Positions 35,751 through 46,298 are shown, counted from the first letter of the stretch. The stretch is DNA of 61,415 nucleotides from Bacteroides sp. 43_108 (GCA_001915545.1 MNQS01000007.1:1-61415); one strand, 5' to 3'. Program-made: numbers and translations. Notes: generated from the letters alone by a model not told the origin.

Positions 35751-38330
35751 ATGAAAAAGACATTATTTGCGGCTGTCATGGCCTGTGTCGCTTCGGCACA
35801 GGCTGTGGTTGCCGAAACTGCAGATTTCATGCAGCAACCAGATTCAGTTTATCTTCTTTCTTACAGCGACAGACCCGACGGCGGTTTGAAAATGGCATAC
35901 AGCGTAGACGGCAATGATTGGATTGGCGTCGGTGGCGGTTATGCTTTCGTGAAAAGCGATTTCGGAGCGTGGGGCGCACAGAAGCGTATGTTTTCGCCAT
36001 CAATGGTAAGAGGCGAAAACGGTATGTGGTACTGTGTGTGGGCCTTGAATGACAGAAACGCACAGTTTGCGGTGACTTCTACTCCTGATCTTTTCAATTG
36101 GAAACCGCAGGATTATCCTGTTGCCAAGACTGGGGAAAATGTTGTGGACCCTGTGCTGGAGTACAGCACAGGAAAGTTTTCTGTGACGTATAAGACTCGG
36201 AGCGGAAAGGTGTACAGACAGACCAGCAGTGACTTCAAGAGCTGGAGTGAACCGGCAGAAGTGAGCGAGGCTGCGTATAAAAGTCGTAGGACGAAGGCGC
36301 GCCTTAACGGAAACGATGTCAGTGGCGAAGTGAGGAAAGTGGAATGGGCTGTAGTGGACAATCTGCTGGCAAGAAGTGCGGCTTCGGCATATAAGGGTAT
36401 GAAGAACGGTGAGAGAATGGCCGACGACGGTCGACGCTTTGCCGGACTGAAAGAACTGAAGGCTGAACTGAACATAAATGCTGATACTCATAAGAGCATA
36501 AGCGATATGCTCATGGGTATATTCTTTGAAGACATAAATTATTCGGCCGACGGCGGACTTTATGCCGAACTGGTAAGAAATCGTGATTTTGAATTCTCTG
36601 AGAAGGACGGACGTGCAACTGACTGGAATGCAAAGACTGCATGGAGCCTGAAGGGCGATGGATGTTCATGGGACATTGCAGTGGATAATCCGATACATGA
36701 AAACAATGCGCACTATTCGGTTCTGTCGGTTGAAAGGACTGGAGCAATGCTTGTGAATGATGGTTATGACGGCATTGCTGTAAAGAAGGGTGAGAAGTAC
36801 GATGTAAGTGCATTCCTTCGTTCGCTCGACGGAAAGAGCGGCAAGGTGGCCGTTAAGCTTATTGCTGACGGCAAAGTGATTGCTTCTGCAAATCTTTCGT
36901 ATGGCAAGAATTGGAAAAAGGTGAAGGCTGTGCTTAAACCGAAGGTTGACGCAAAGACTGCTCAGTTGGCCGTAGAGCCGATGAAGGCGGGAAAGATTGG
37001 AGTGGACTTCGTGAGTCTGTTTCCGCAGGAGACTTTCAAGAATCGCGCCAACGGTATGAGACGTGACCTGGCTCAGACTTTGTATGATTTGAAGCCTAGA
37101 TTTGTACGTTTCCCAGGAGGATGTGTTGCACATGGAAACGGAGTGGACAATATTTACAGATGGAAAAATACGGTCGGTCCGCTGGAAGCACGAAAGCAGG
37201 ATTTCAACCTGTGGGGCTATCATCAGAGTTTCGGATTGGGATATTATGAATATTTCCAGTTCTGTGAGGATATAGGTGCCGAACCTCTTCCAGTAGTGGC
37301 TGCCGGTGTGCCTTGCCAGAACTCTTCTCGTGGCGGTGACGGACAGATGGGCGGTATTCCGATGGAGGATATGGACGAGTACCTTCAGGATATTCTTGAT
37401 CTCGTGGAGTGGGCCAACGGTGACCCTAAGACTTCTAAATGGGCAAAGATGAGAGCTGAGGCTGGACATCCGAAACCTTTCAACCTTAAATATATCGGCA
37501 TCGGCAATGAGGACCTCATCAGCGATTGCTTCACAGAGAGATATAAGTATCTTTGCGACGGTGTGAGGAAAAAGTATCCTGATATCACTGTGATAGGAAC
37601 TGTTGGACCTTTCTATGAAGGTTCTGACTATGATTGGGGATGGAAGATTGCGAAGGAAATGAAACTGCCGATTGTTGACGAGCATTACTACAACAATCCT
37701 GGCTGGTTTATACACAATCAGAATTTTTACGATAAATACGAGCGTAATTCTACGAAAGTTTATCTTGGAGAGTATGCTTCGAGAGGAAACAGAGTGGAGA
37801 ATGCTTTAGTTGAGGCCCTGCATCTCATCAATGTGGAACGCAATGCAGATGTTGTTCACATGACTTCGTATGCTCCGCTTTTGGCAAAGGAAGGGCACAC
37901 ACAGTGGAATCCTGACTTGATTTATTTCAACAATACGGAAGTACATCCTACTGTAAACTACACCGTACAGAAACTTTTCGGAAACAACTCTGGAACGCTG
38001 TATCTGGACAATGAGCTGAAGGTTGATGACAGGCGTGAGGATGTGAAGCTGAGAGTGGCTTCGTCTGTAGTTAAGGATGAGAAGACTGGTGACATGATAG
38101 TAAAGCTTGTAAACCTTCTTCCTGCAGGTGTAAACTTGAAAATCAATGCCGGACAGCTTGGCGGATATGAAAAGAATGCTCTGGTTACGCTGATGCACGG
38201 AAACTTTGACAGTCGCAATGCTGACACTGTCAACAATGAAATCGAGGTCGGAGAGAGCTTTAATTATAGTATGCCTGAATATTCGTTCGCTGTAATCAGA
38301 ATAAAGGCTGACGCAAAGAAAAAGAAGTGA
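35751..38330 (+). CDS. Alpha-L-arabinofuranosidase, GH51, with N-terminal GH43-like propeller domain (859 aa)
   Basis: Signal peptide at the N-terminus (ends near VVAETADF). Residues ~25-170 look like a five-bladed-propeller fragment of the GH43/GH32 type (MFSPSMVRGENGMWYCVWAL; VVDPVLEYSTGKFSVTYK). Residues ~235-420 include a CBM4-like beta domain, and from ~430 on lies the GH51 catalytic barrel. The acid/base Glu is in YIGIGNED, the nucleophile Glu in VYLGEYASRG. The enzyme removes terminal arabinofuranose from arabinoxylan or arabinan, which fits the xylose operon nearby. It is longer than many GH51 enzymes because of the extra domain. Confidence 0.9.
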   Translation: MKKTLFAAVMACVASAQAVVAETADFMQQPDSVYLLSYSDRPDGGLKMAYSVDGNDWIGVGGGYAFVKSDFGAWGAQKRMFSPSMVRGENGMWYCVWALNDRNAQFAVTSTPDLFNWKPQDYPVAKTGENVVDPVLEYSTGKFSVTYKTRSGKVYRQTSSDFKSWSEPAEVSEAAYKSRRTKARLNGNDVSGEVRKVEWAVVDNLLARSAASAYKGMKNGERMADDGRRFAGLKELKAELNINADTHKSISDMLMGIFFEDINYSADGGLYAELVRNRDFEFSEKDGRATDWNAKTAWSLKGDGCSWDIAVDNPIHENNAHYSVLSVERTGAMLVNDGYDGIAVKKGEKYDVSAFLRSLDGKSGKVAVKLIADGKVIASANLSYGKNWKKVKAVLKPKVDAKTAQLAVEPMKAGKIGVDFVSLFPQETFKNRANGMRRDLAQTLYDLKPRFVRFPGGCVAHGNGVDNIYRWKNTVGPLEARKQDFNLWGYHQSFGLGYYEYFQFCEDIGAEPLPVVAAGVPCQNSSRGGDGQMGGIPMEDMDEYLQDILDLVEWANGDPKTSKWAKMRAEAGHPKPFNLKYIGIGNEDLISDCFTERYKYLCDGVRKKYPDITVIGTVGPFYEGSDYDWGWKIAKEMKLPIVDEHYYNNPGWFIHNQNFYDKYERNSTKVYLGEYASRGNRVENALVEALHLINVERNADVVHMTSYAPLLAKEGHTQWNPDLIYFNNTEVHPTVNYTVQKLFGNNSGTLYLDNELKVDDRREDVKLRVASSVVKDEKTGDMIVKLVNLLPAGVNLKINAGQLGGYEKNALVTLMHGNFDSRNADTVNNEIEVGESFNYSMPEYSFAVIRIKADAKKKK

Positions 38331-38418
38331 TGGCGCTGTTTGTTCTGACTGTGCGCCTTATTTGCGTATTGAGTTAGTGGACAGATGAAGAAAATTGTGG
38401 CAACGCACAAATAAAATT

Positions 38419-38469
38419 AGGGCCACGGTTGCGGATTTTTGTAATCCGTACGCCGTGGCCCTCTTATTT
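38419..38469. terminator. Bidirectional terminator between GH51 and the helicase
   Basis: AGGGCCACGG (38419-38428) pairs with CCGTGGCCCT (38453-38462), extended by an inner stem CGGATT/AATCCG, then TTATTTTT on the plus strand and an A/T-rich tract on the minus strand. Confidence 0.88.
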
Positions 38470-38524
38470 TTGATGTTTGCGGAGCCAGTATAGCTTTTGA
38501 TAGACGTGTGGTTATTGTGTACGG

Positions 38525-40456
38525 CTATGCCTCTTCGCATATGTAGTCATGAAGTTCCTTATAGAATTTATGGTGGCAGATTGTTGATGCATCACCTATT
38601 ATTATGAGCTTCATTCGTGCTCGCGTTATTGCTACGTTCATTCGTCGCAGGTCGCTGAGAAAGCCGATTGTTCCGCTGTCGTTGGAGCGCACCAAGCTTA
38701 TGACAATGATGTCGCGCTCCTGACCTTGGAAGCCGTCGACTGTATTGATGGATATTGCTGTTCTTATCGGCTTGAAGAAGTCGCTCTTTTTGAGCAGGCG
38801 TCTCAGGCAGTTGGCTTGTGCCTTGTATGGGCTTATTATGCCCACGTCGAGTCTTTCCTCTACAAATCTATTTCGGCTTATTTTGTTTATGTATTCTTCG
38901 AGCACCTTCATTGTGAGCTCAGCCTCGGCGACATTGATTTTGCTGTTTTCGTTTACGACTTTTTCCTTGAAGGCGTTTTCGTCTACGGTGCTTGCTTCTG
39001 TTCCTATGGTTTCAAGCTGTTCAGAATACTTGTTGCGTATGGTCTCGTCTGATGTGTCTATCCATACCATCGGTGTGTCGTAGTCAAGTATGTTCCTGAA
39101 TCTGACATCGGGTGAGGCCTCGATGCCTCCGTTGTAAAACCAGTCGGAGGAAAATTTCATTATCTCCTCGTTCATTCGGTATTGCACTTTCAGCATACGT
39201 ACACATGCTGGTTGGCTGACCGTGATTCTCTCCATCAGCGAAACGCCGAGTCCAGACTTTTGCGCTTCAAAACATTTGATAGTTGGCGGAAGCTGCTGAT
39301 GGTCTCCTGCGAGTATGACTTTGTCCGAACGGCGTATTGCAATCCAGCAGGCAGCTTCGAGTGCTTGTGCTGCTTCGTCAATGAAGAGGGTAGAGAAGTG
39401 TGTGCCTACCATAAGGCGGTTGGATGCTCCTACCAGTGTGCAGGCTACAACGCGCGCTTCGCCGAAGAGTGATGCGTTGATGCGCATTTCAAGTTCGGAT
39501 GCGCGCTCGTGCAGTCGGCTTATTTTCTGGTGGAATGCCGAACTGTTGAGCTTTTTGCGGTTTTCCCTTAGTTCTCTTATGGCCTTTCGGATACTCCACA
39601 GTTCAGGATAGTCGGGGTGGCTCTCAAATCTGCGTTCATAGGTAAAGGAAAGCATCTTGTCGTTCACGCGCGACGGATTGCCTATACGCAGTACGTTGAT
39701 GCCGTGATCTACAAGTTTCTCGCTTATCCAGTCTACAGCCATATTGCTTTGTGCGCAGACCATAACTTGTGTTTCACGGCGTAACGTTTCGTATATGGCT
39801 TCTACCAGTGTTGTCGTTTTGCCTGTTCCTGGAGGTCCGTGTACGATGGCTACATCCTTCGCCTGGAGAACTTCGTTGACAGCCTGTTCTTGGCTTTTGT
39901 TGAGCCACGGAAAAGACAGCGGACCGAAAGAAAATTTCTGTGGAGCGCCAGTTCCTGCAAAGAGGTCGCGGAGATACGCAAGCCTGTTGCCTTTTGCATT
40001 TGTCACCTCATCGAGTGCACTGAACATGGCTCTGAAACTCGTCTCGTCAAAATAGAGCTGTATGCCTAGTTGTTCTGCATTTTGTATGTCTACTATTGTT
40101 TGGCTGTCGGGAACAGCAACAATCATCCTTGCATCTTCAGCATAGCTTACGGTGCAGGGATGGTTGAAGTATTTGATTTTGTTGTCTTTTGTCTGTGTGA
40201 AGAATCGGACGGGTTTGCCGTATTCAAAGCTGTGTTCAATCTCGCTTGGCATGGTCTGTTCAATTTCTACAACCAGCTGATTGAGTGAGTTGTACCACGT
40301 ACGACCTGCTGTAATTGGAAACCAGCAAGTGCCCTGTTTGATTTTGCGCTCAATGCCGACTTTTTCTGTCTGAAGTCTGAAATCTTCTTTTTCGGCATTG
40401 TATTCCATTTCAAGCAGAGCTCTGTGCTTTTGAATCTCTAATATGGCTTTATGCAT
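38525..40456 (-). CDS. SF1 DNA/RNA helicase (IGHMBP2/DNA2-like AAA domain)
   Basis: Full set of superfamily 1 motifs: Walker A GPPGTGKTT, motif II FIDEAAQ, motif III GDHQQLPPT, motif IV QYRMNEEI, motif V DGFQGQERD and motif VI NVAITRAR. An N-terminal ~150 residues form a beta-rich region as in IGHMBP2/Upf1-like helicases. There is no nuclease domain. It unwinds nucleic acid with ATP; the specific role is unknown. It follows the TPR gene by 49 bp on the same strand. Confidence 0.92.
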   Translation of the reverse strand: MHKAILEIQKHRALLEMEYNAEKEDFRLQTEKVGIERKIKQGTCWFPITAGRTWYNSLNQLVVEIEQTMPSEIEHSFEYGKPVRFFTQTKDNKIKYFNHPCTVSYAEDARMIVAVPDSQTIVDIQNAEQLGIQLYFDETSFRAMFSALDEVTNAKGNRLAYLRDLFAGTGAPQKFSFGPLSFPWLNKSQEQAVNEVLQAKDVAIVHGPPGTGKTTTLVEAIYETLRRETQVMVCAQSNMAVDWISEKLVDHGINVLRIGNPSRVNDKMLSFTYERRFESHPDYPELWSIRKAIRELRENRKKLNSSAFHQKISRLHERASELEMRINASLFGEARVVACTLVGASNRLMVGTHFSTLFIDEAAQALEAACWIAIRRSDKVILAGDHQQLPPTIKCFEAQKSGLGVSLMERITVSQPACVRMLKVQYRMNEEIMKFSSDWFYNGGIEASPDVRFRNILDYDTPMVWIDTSDETIRNKYSEQLETIGTEASTVDENAFKEKVVNENSKINVAEAELTMKVLEEYINKISRNRFVEERLDVGIISPYKAQANCLRRLLKKSDFFKPIRTAISINTVDGFQGQERDIIVISLVRSNDSGTIGFLSDLRRMNVAITRARMKLIIIGDASTICHHKFYKELHDYICEEA

Positions 40457-40505
40457 TTTACTGTTCGTTCAGAAAGAATATGTTGTGCAAAGAGTTTTGC
40501 AATGT

Positions 40506-42719
40506 TCAGTTCTCGCAACTGAATCTTATAGCGTCGAGAATCATTCTCAATTCCTCTTTGCCTATGTTGAATCGGCTGAGAATTTCTGCATCTGCTTCCA
40601 TGCCTTTGTCGAAATCCTCTGCATTGCCTTTATCGTTTATGGTAGCTTTCATGCCGGATGTGTAGGCATTTACAGCTTCTTTCATTTTACCGCTTGCAAG
40701 AAGGCAATGGCCAAGATTCATCCAATCGTTTGCTGAAGCACCTTCTGTACATATATCTTTATATGTACTTATGGCTTTATCCAGTTTGTTTGTCATGAGA
40801 AGGCACCATGCAATCATACGTTTTGCAACGGTTGAGCTTTCGTCAAGATAGTTTATCTTGTAGAGCACAGGAAGAGCTTCTTCGTAGTTCTCATCCGCAA
40901 TCAGACATTCGCTCTTTCGTTTAAGGTATTTGATGTTGTCGCTGTCGTTTTCCAAAAGTCTGTTGTAGCATTCGGCAGCGAGTTTGAAATTACCGAACAT
41001 TCTGGCTGCGTGTGCTTCGTGACTTATAGTCCATGTGGAGTCCGGTTTAAGCGAGTCTGCATTTATGTACGCTTCTAATGCTTGCGGGTTGTTGCTCTTC
41101 TGATAACAGAACGCGAGTTTCTGCCACAATTCTGCATCGTCCTCTACAAGTGCAGGCGACAATGATTCGAAGAGTTTTGATGCTTCTGTATAGTATTTCT
41201 TTTTCATCAGGAATTCAGCATATTCCATCACTTGCCTGCGGTCTTCCATAAGACTGCCCAGAAGAGTTGCCTTAAGCGGAGTGTATGCACCGTCTAAATC
41301 ATTGAAAGGATTGCTGAATTGTGTTCTGTAGAGATAAAGGTTGAAGAAGCGGTAAAGGTCATAGATATATTGTCTGCTGAAATCCTTTGCCTTAGGTTGT
41401 ACGGTTTCAGCATTCTTGAAAATTGAGCCAGCTTCTTCGTCAAGCATGCCTTCAGCCATCTTGTTGGTCATCATGCTCTGTTCTATTCCGCCGATGCTTG
41501 AGAGCATGAAGCAGAACGAATATTTGTCGCTGTTGCTGAAAGGACCGGCATTGAGTATAGCCTTGATCATCGGCATTATTTTGCTGCTGTGATTCTTTTC
41601 AAAATCTCCTAATGCTGGATGCTTTATGTCGAATGGGTAAAACCAATGTGCAATGTCGTTGAAGAATGGATAGCTTTTGAGTTGTGAGAACGTGCCCATA
41701 TAGACGTCTGCACCTTCCATCTGAAGTTCTGTCATTTCTGCCAACTTCTCGTTCAGTTTGCTTCCGCTCTTGCTCCAATCCGGATTCTCGTCATTTTTTG
41801 TAAGAGCTTCATCAATCTCTTCAAAGCCGAAACCTGTTTGTCTGAATTTCCCGCTTTTCATTATTTCTGGGATGATTTCGTTGCGCATCTTTGCATTCAC
41901 CTTGTCTGTATCCTTACTGAGCTGCAGTTGAGTCAAGATTGTATATGCGTTTTCCTTGAAGCTCTTATTGTCGTCTGATATCAAGGCCATTCGTGCAGAT
42001 ATTTCCGGATAGTTCTTAAGTCGGCCGTCATATCTTATTATGATCATTATTATCCCGACAAGTGCGCGTTGTGAGGCTATGGTGCATCCGGCTTCGTATG
42101 CATCGAAAAGGAATTCCAGCTTTCGGATATCTAAATATTCAAAAAGTGAAAGCGTAGCGGTACTTACAAGAATGGCATTGTCATTATCATCGATATTTTC
42201 TGACATAAGCATAGCATTTGCACATTCTTTGTCACTGTTGCTCCATTGTGGTGAAGTCCAGATATGGTTGAACATCTGCAGCAACGTGCGTTCATGGTCG
42301 TCTTTGCGCTCTTTCACCTTTTGCGAGTCAGGATTGACATTTCTTTTAGAGGCTTCACCGTATGTTTCCAGTGCTGTAAATATATTTTGCAGATTGGTTC
42401 CGTCTGGTAGTGAATTCAATGTTGCACAATACTTGTCTCCCGTATTCTTTTTTATTCTGCTTCCTCTTGATGCAGAATCGCACATTGAGAATGCTTGCTG
42501 TACCAATTTGAGATATAGAGATTTGCTTTGTGGGTCGACAGTACCGTTTATCATGTATTCCAGCATATATCTATATGTGTTCTTGGCGTTTTCCAGTTCC
42601 TGTTCTAGATCCCAGTTGCCCAGTAAGGCAATTTCTTTACCAAGCATATCATATGCATCATATATTTTGTGTTCGTTGATGCATTTCTCTATCATGCTAA
42701 AGTTGTTTCGGCTTCCCAT
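40506..42719 (-). CDS. TPR-repeat protein of unknown function (737 aa)
   Basis: Largely alpha-helical without a signal peptide. The C-terminal ~200 residues contain TPR-like pairs (DDAELWQKLAFCYQKSNN; KRMIAWCLLMTNKLDKAISTY; NDWMNLGHCLLASGKMKEAVNAY). TPR regions mediate protein contacts. It lies 38 bp from the substrate-binding lipoprotein upstream and 49 bp from the helicase downstream, so these three form a minus-strand cluster with no obvious shared pathway. Confidence 0.75.
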   Translation of the reverse strand: MGSRNNFSMIEKCINEHKIYDAYDMLGKEIALLGNWDLEQELENAKNTYRYMLEYMINGTVDPQSKSLYLKLVQQAFSMCDSASRGSRIKKNTGDKYCATLNSLPDGTNLQNIFTALETYGEASKRNVNPDSQKVKERKDDHERTLLQMFNHIWTSPQWSNSDKECANAMLMSENIDDNDNAILVSTATLSLFEYLDIRKLEFLFDAYEAGCTIASQRALVGIIMIIIRYDGRLKNYPEISARMALISDDNKSFKENAYTILTQLQLSKDTDKVNAKMRNEIIPEIMKSGKFRQTGFGFEEIDEALTKNDENPDWSKSGSKLNEKLAEMTELQMEGADVYMGTFSQLKSYPFFNDIAHWFYPFDIKHPALGDFEKNHSSKIMPMIKAILNAGPFSNSDKYSFCFMLSSIGGIEQSMMTNKMAEGMLDEEAGSIFKNAETVQPKAKDFSRQYIYDLYRFFNLYLYRTQFSNPFNDLDGAYTPLKATLLGSLMEDRRQVMEYAEFLMKKKYYTEASKLFESLSPALVEDDAELWQKLAFCYQKSNNPQALEAYINADSLKPDSTWTISHEAHAARMFGNFKLAAECYNRLLENDSDNIKYLKRKSECLIADENYEEALPVLYKINYLDESSTVAKRMIAWCLLMTNKLDKAISTYKDICTEGASANDWMNLGHCLLASGKMKEAVNAYTSGMKATINDKGNAEDFDKGMEADAEILSRFNIGKEELRMILDAIRFSCEN

Positions 42720-42757
42720 AATTTCAAATTGATAATGTTTTCTAGGAGTTGTTGTGC

Positions 42758-43810
42758 TTATTTCTTAATGTTCCTTGCAGGTTTCTTGTCTGACTGTCTG
42801 ATTTCAGACTTCTGCTTTTCTTTTTTGTCTTTGAATATTGTTCTTTTTTTATTGTCCGATTTGATGAAAGTGCTGTCTATCAAATCTCCAAAATTTTTAT
42901 CGTTCTTTATCAGCTCTCTTTCCTTAAGCCAATCATAGGCGCTGGTTAATGCAGAATCAGTTGGAAGTGAGGCGTAGCTCATGAAATCCTTCTGCATTAA
43001 GCTGTCTGGTATGTTGAATTTTTCAGGAAGGAAACTTAATAGCTGATTGGTCTTTCCTTCTTCGATTTTTTTGTTGATAAGCTCCACCGCGTCATTATAG
43101 GCAGTAATGAGCTTTTTAATGTCTTCCTCGTGACTTTTTATCTTCTTTTCATTGATATACAATGCAGAGAGTTCTAAGCCGAGAGACTTGCTGTCTGCAA
43201 TTCTGTTGCATCCTTTTGATTCGCAAAGAGTTGCGTATGGTTCTGGAAGCAGTGCTCCGTCATATTGGTTCTGGCACAGCATTTGTGTGCGAATGTTAAG
43301 GCTGTTTATTTGCGGTTTATTTAGTTCTTCGCTTCTTAATTTTACCGATTCAAGTATTTTATCTGCAGTAAAGTCAACTGCTGAATTTCGCGTGATGGCA
43401 ACAATCTTTTCCTTTATACTGGAGGCATTTCTTATTCGAGCACTTTTTGCTGTCAGCAGATACAGTTCCATATCTCCTCCCATTACTATTTTTATAGAGT
43501 CGCCTTGTTGCTTGAGCAATACAGCTTTTATCATGTCGCTTGCAGCCCCGTCAATACTTCCACCTGCAAGTGCAGTGTCGCAATTCATTGCAGAATCAAA
43601 GGTCTTTAAAGTAATGTCAGTTTTGAGTGAATCAAACATACCGCTTTTTTCTGCAACGTAAAACGGCAGGCAGTCCATAGTCGGCATCACTCCAATCTTG
43701 AGCGATGTAGTATCTATGTCAGAACTCTTTTTATCCGACGTGCTTCCGCAAGAAATCATTATTAAAGCTGTATTAATAAACAGCAGAAGATACAGAAGTG
43801 CTTTTTTCAT
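42758..43810 (-). CDS. Substrate-binding lipoprotein, SsuA/THI5 (NMT1)-like
   Basis: The start is placed at the ATG ending at 43810, which gives a clean lipoprotein signal with lipobox MISC (Cys21). The fold signature SLKIGVMPTMDCLPFYVAEKSG and the later DGALLPEPYATL match the periplasmic-binding family used for nitrate, taurine, thiamine-precursor and similar solutes. No permease or ATPase gene is adjacent. The C-terminus has a basic Lys-rich tail not typical of the family (KDKKEKQKSEIRQSDKK). The ligand is unknown. Confidence 0.8.
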   Translation of the reverse strand: MKKALLYLLLFINTALIMISCGSTSDKKSSDIDTTSLKIGVMPTMDCLPFYVAEKSGMFDSLKTDITLKTFDSAMNCDTALAGGSIDGAASDMIKAVLLKQQGDSIKIVMGGDMELYLLTAKSARIRNASSIKEKIVAITRNSAVDFTADKILESVKLRSEELNKPQINSLNIRTQMLCQNQYDGALLPEPYATLCESKGCNRIADSKSLGLELSALYINEKKIKSHEEDIKKLITAYNDAVELINKKIEEGKTNQLLSFLPEKFNIPDSLMQKDFMSYASLPTDSALTSAYDWLKERELIKNDKNFGDLIDSTFIKSDNKKRTIFKDKKEKQKSEIRQSDKKPARNIKK

Positions 43811-43871
43811 ATATGGAATAAATGTTATTGCCATTTCTTAGCTTATGCTATCCCGCTTTTCAATCAATAAA

Positions 43872-43903
43872 GGACAACCTGTCCGATTTTAGACAAGTTG
43901 CCC
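43872..43903 (-). terminator. Terminator of pgk
   Basis: Read on the minus strand, GGGCAACTTGTC and GACAGGTTGTCC pair over 12 bp with two wobbles, followed by TTTATT. It separates pgk from the substrate-binding gene. Confidence 0.85.
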
Positions 43904-43928
43904 TTCTCTTTATTTTGTGTTGTATAGA

Positions 43929-45179
43929 TTATTCACCTTTAACGGCTGCAACACCTGGAAGAACTTTTCCTTCGATAGCTTCAAGGAGAGCACCACCACC
44001 AGTAGAGATGTAAGAAACCTTGTCTGCCATTCCGAACTTGTTGATGCAAGCTACAGAGTCACCACCACCGATGAGTGAGAATGCACCTTCTGCAGTAGCT
44101 TCGCAGATAGCTTCTGCTATAGCCTTAGAACCGCCAGTGAAGTTGTCGAATTCGAATACACCTGCAGGACCGTTCCAAAGGATTGTCTTAGCACCCTTGA
44201 TTGCTTCAGCGAATGCCTTTCTTGTTTCAGGACCAGCATCCATTCCTTCCCATCCTTCTGGTATGTCGTTAGAAGCGCAAACCTTAGTGTTGGCATCGTT
44301 AGAGAATGCATCTGCAATGATAGAGTCAGTTCCGAGAACGAGCTTTACACCGTTCTTCTTAGCCTGCTCGATAACGTTGAGAGCAACGTCAAGCTTGTCA
44401 TCCTCGCAGATAGAAGAACCGATCTTTCCTCCCTGAGCCTTTGCGAATGTGTAAGTCATACCACCGCAGAGAATCAAGTTGTCAACCTTAGTAAGAAGGT
44501 TCTCGATGATACCGATCTTTGTAGAAACCTTAGAACCACCCATGATTGCAGTAAATGGACGCTTGATGTTCTTGAGGATGTTGTCAACAGCCTGAACTTC
44601 CTTCTCCATGAGGAGACCGAGCATCTTGTTGTCTGCATCGAAGTAGTCTGCGATAACAGCTGTAGAAGCGTGCTTGCGGTGTGCAGTACCGAATGCATCG
44701 TTTACGTAGCAGTCAGCGTAAGAAGCGAGAGTCTTAGCAAATTCCTTCTGCTTAGCCTTCATTTCCTTCTTTGCATCCTCGTAAGCAGGATCTGTCTTTT
44801 CGATTCCTACTGGCTTGCCTTCCTCTTCAGGGTAGAAGCGGAGGTTCTCAAGAAGAAGAACTTCTCCTGGCTTGAGAGCGTCAGCCTGAGCCTTAGCCTT
44901 CATGCAGTCGTCAACGAACTGAACCTTAACACCAAGTTTCTCAGAAACAGCATCTACAATCTGGCTCAAAGAATACTTTGCATTTACCTTGCCTTTTGGC
45001 TTGCCCATGTGAGACATGATGATCAGGCTTCCACCTTCGTCAAGAACCTTCTTCAGTGTAGGAAGAGCTCCTCTGATTCGTGTGTCGTCTGTAATCTTTC
45101 CATTCTCATCCAATGGTACATTGAAGTCTACTCGTACGATTGCCTTCTTGCCGGCAAATTTGTAATCATTAATGTTCAT
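43929..45179 (-). CDS. pgk: Phosphoglycerate kinase
   Basis: Catalyses the ATP-forming step 1,3-bisphosphoglycerate to 3-phosphoglycerate in glycolysis. Start motif [14 protein letters not shown], then RFYPEEEG and [12 protein letters not shown]-terminal nucleotide region [17 protein letters not shown] and [13 protein letters not shown]. Full length (416 aa). Codon use is strongly biased, as expected for an abundant enzyme. It has its own promoter and terminator. Confidence 0.97.
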   Translation of the reverse strand: MNINDYKFAGKKAIVRVDFNVPLDENGKITDDTRIRGALPTLKKVLDEGGSLIIMSHMGKPKGKVNAKYSLSQIVDAVSEKLGVKVQFVDDCMKAKAQADALKPGEVLLLENLRFYPEEEGKPVGIEKTDPAYEDAKKEMKAKQKEFAKTLASYADCYVNDAFGTAHRKHASTAVIADYFDADNKMLGLLMEKEVQAVDNILKNIKRPFTAIMGGSKVSTKIGIIENLLTKVDNLILCGGMTYTFAKAQGGKIGSSICEDDKLDVALNVIEQAKKNGVKLVLGTDSIIADAFSNDANTKVCASNDIPEGWEGMDAGPETRKAFAEAIKGAKTILWNGPAGVFEFDNFTGGSKAIAEAICEATAEGAFSLIGGGDSVACINKFGMADKVSYISTGGGALLEAIEGKVLPGVAAVKGE

Positions 45180-45321
45180 AATATTGATATATTAAAATGT
45201 TGAACTTTATAAGTCTGTCGTTTTTGTTTTACATGTTCAGTATTATATGCTTCTCAGGTGTATTTTACACCATCGGTCTTTCTGCAAGTTTTACTGAACC
45301 TGACATTTTCTGCCAACAATG

Positions 45322-45352
45322 CAAAGTTAGTAAAAATGTCATATAAAACCAA
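45322..45352 (-). promoter_or_regulatory. Promoter of pgk
   Basis: Read on the minus strand, TTG (45350-45352), a 20-bp spacer and TAACTTTG (45322-45329) fit the Bacteroidetes consensus, about 140 bp before the pgk start. The leader is therefore unusually long. Confidence 0.6.
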
Positions 45353-45373
45353 CGTGGTGAAGATTTTGTGTTT

Positions 45374-46033
45374 TTATTTCTCTTCTTTTGCCTTATATGT
45401 GGTAGTGAAATTCTTGCACAACAGCTTCAGACCGCATTTTTCGCATTTCGGGTTTCTAGCCGTACATACGTAACGTCCGTGAAGAAGGAGCCAATGATGT
45501 GCCTCGGGAATCTTTTCTGCCGGTATGTATTTTACCAATTCTCTTTCGACGCTGTAAGGGGTGGTACATTTGTCATCGGCAAGTCCCAGCCTATGGCTTA
45601 CTCTGAATATGTGCGTGTCAACAGCCATTGCCGCCTTGTTGAATATTACGGCTTGTATCACATTTGCAGTTTTTCTTCCCACTCCAGGAAGTGATACCAG
45701 ATCTTCCAGCGTGTCTGGTACTTCCCCTCCGAATTTTTCCATAATCATTTTCGCCATCCCTACCAGATGCTTTGCCTTGTTGTTGGGGTAGCTTACCGTG
45801 TGGATATATTCAAACATCGTTTCTGGTGAGGCTTCTGCCATTGCCTCCGCCGTCGGATAGTCTTTGAATAATGCAGGCGTGACCATGTTTACTCTTTTGT
45901 CTGTGCATTGTGCCGACAGTATTACTGCTACTAGAAGTTGAAACGGGCTTCCATATTCAAGTTCCGTATCAGCTCCGGCCATGTTCTTTTCAAAATAATC
46001 TATTATCTTGTCAAATCGTTCTTTCTTTCTCAT
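45374..46033 (-). CDS. nth: Endonuclease III
   Basis: DNA glycosylase/AP lyase for oxidised pyrimidines. Helix-hairpin-helix LPGVGRKTANVI with the catalytic Lys, catalytic Asp in AVDTHIFRVSHRLGL, and the C-terminal 4Fe-4S cluster Cys motif (CTARNPKCEKCGLKLLC). Length 219 aa is typical. It precedes pgk on the minus strand without overlap. Confidence 0.97.
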   Translation of the reverse strand: MRKKERFDKIIDYFEKNMAGADTELEYGSPFQLLVAVILSAQCTDKRVNMVTPALFKDYPTAEAMAEASPETMFEYIHTVSYPNNKAKHLVGMAKMIMEKFGGEVPDTLEDLVSLPGVGRKTANVIQAVIFNKAAMAVDTHIFRVSHRLGLADDKCTTPYSVERELVKYIPAEKIPEAHHWLLLHGRYVCTARNPKCEKCGLKLLCKNFTTTYKAKEEK

Positions 46034-46298
46034 CTTTTTAGTGCTGATGTCGGCTTTGATCTGCCAGGTTGCAGATGCTGGTCCGATAAGTTGATTTCCA
46101 ATGCAAAGTAACTAATTTGCCTAGAATAATCCAACTCTGGTTTAATGCTTTTGCCGTTGGTGCTGTATCGCATGTGTGCAAGCATGTTTAGCTGCATTTT
46201 AACTGTTTTGTACATGTTTTAGCTGCAATTCAGCTTTTCTTTAAACAATAACCTTATCTTTTTTACGTTGAGAGTGTTATAGTCTAGATTTATTTTTG

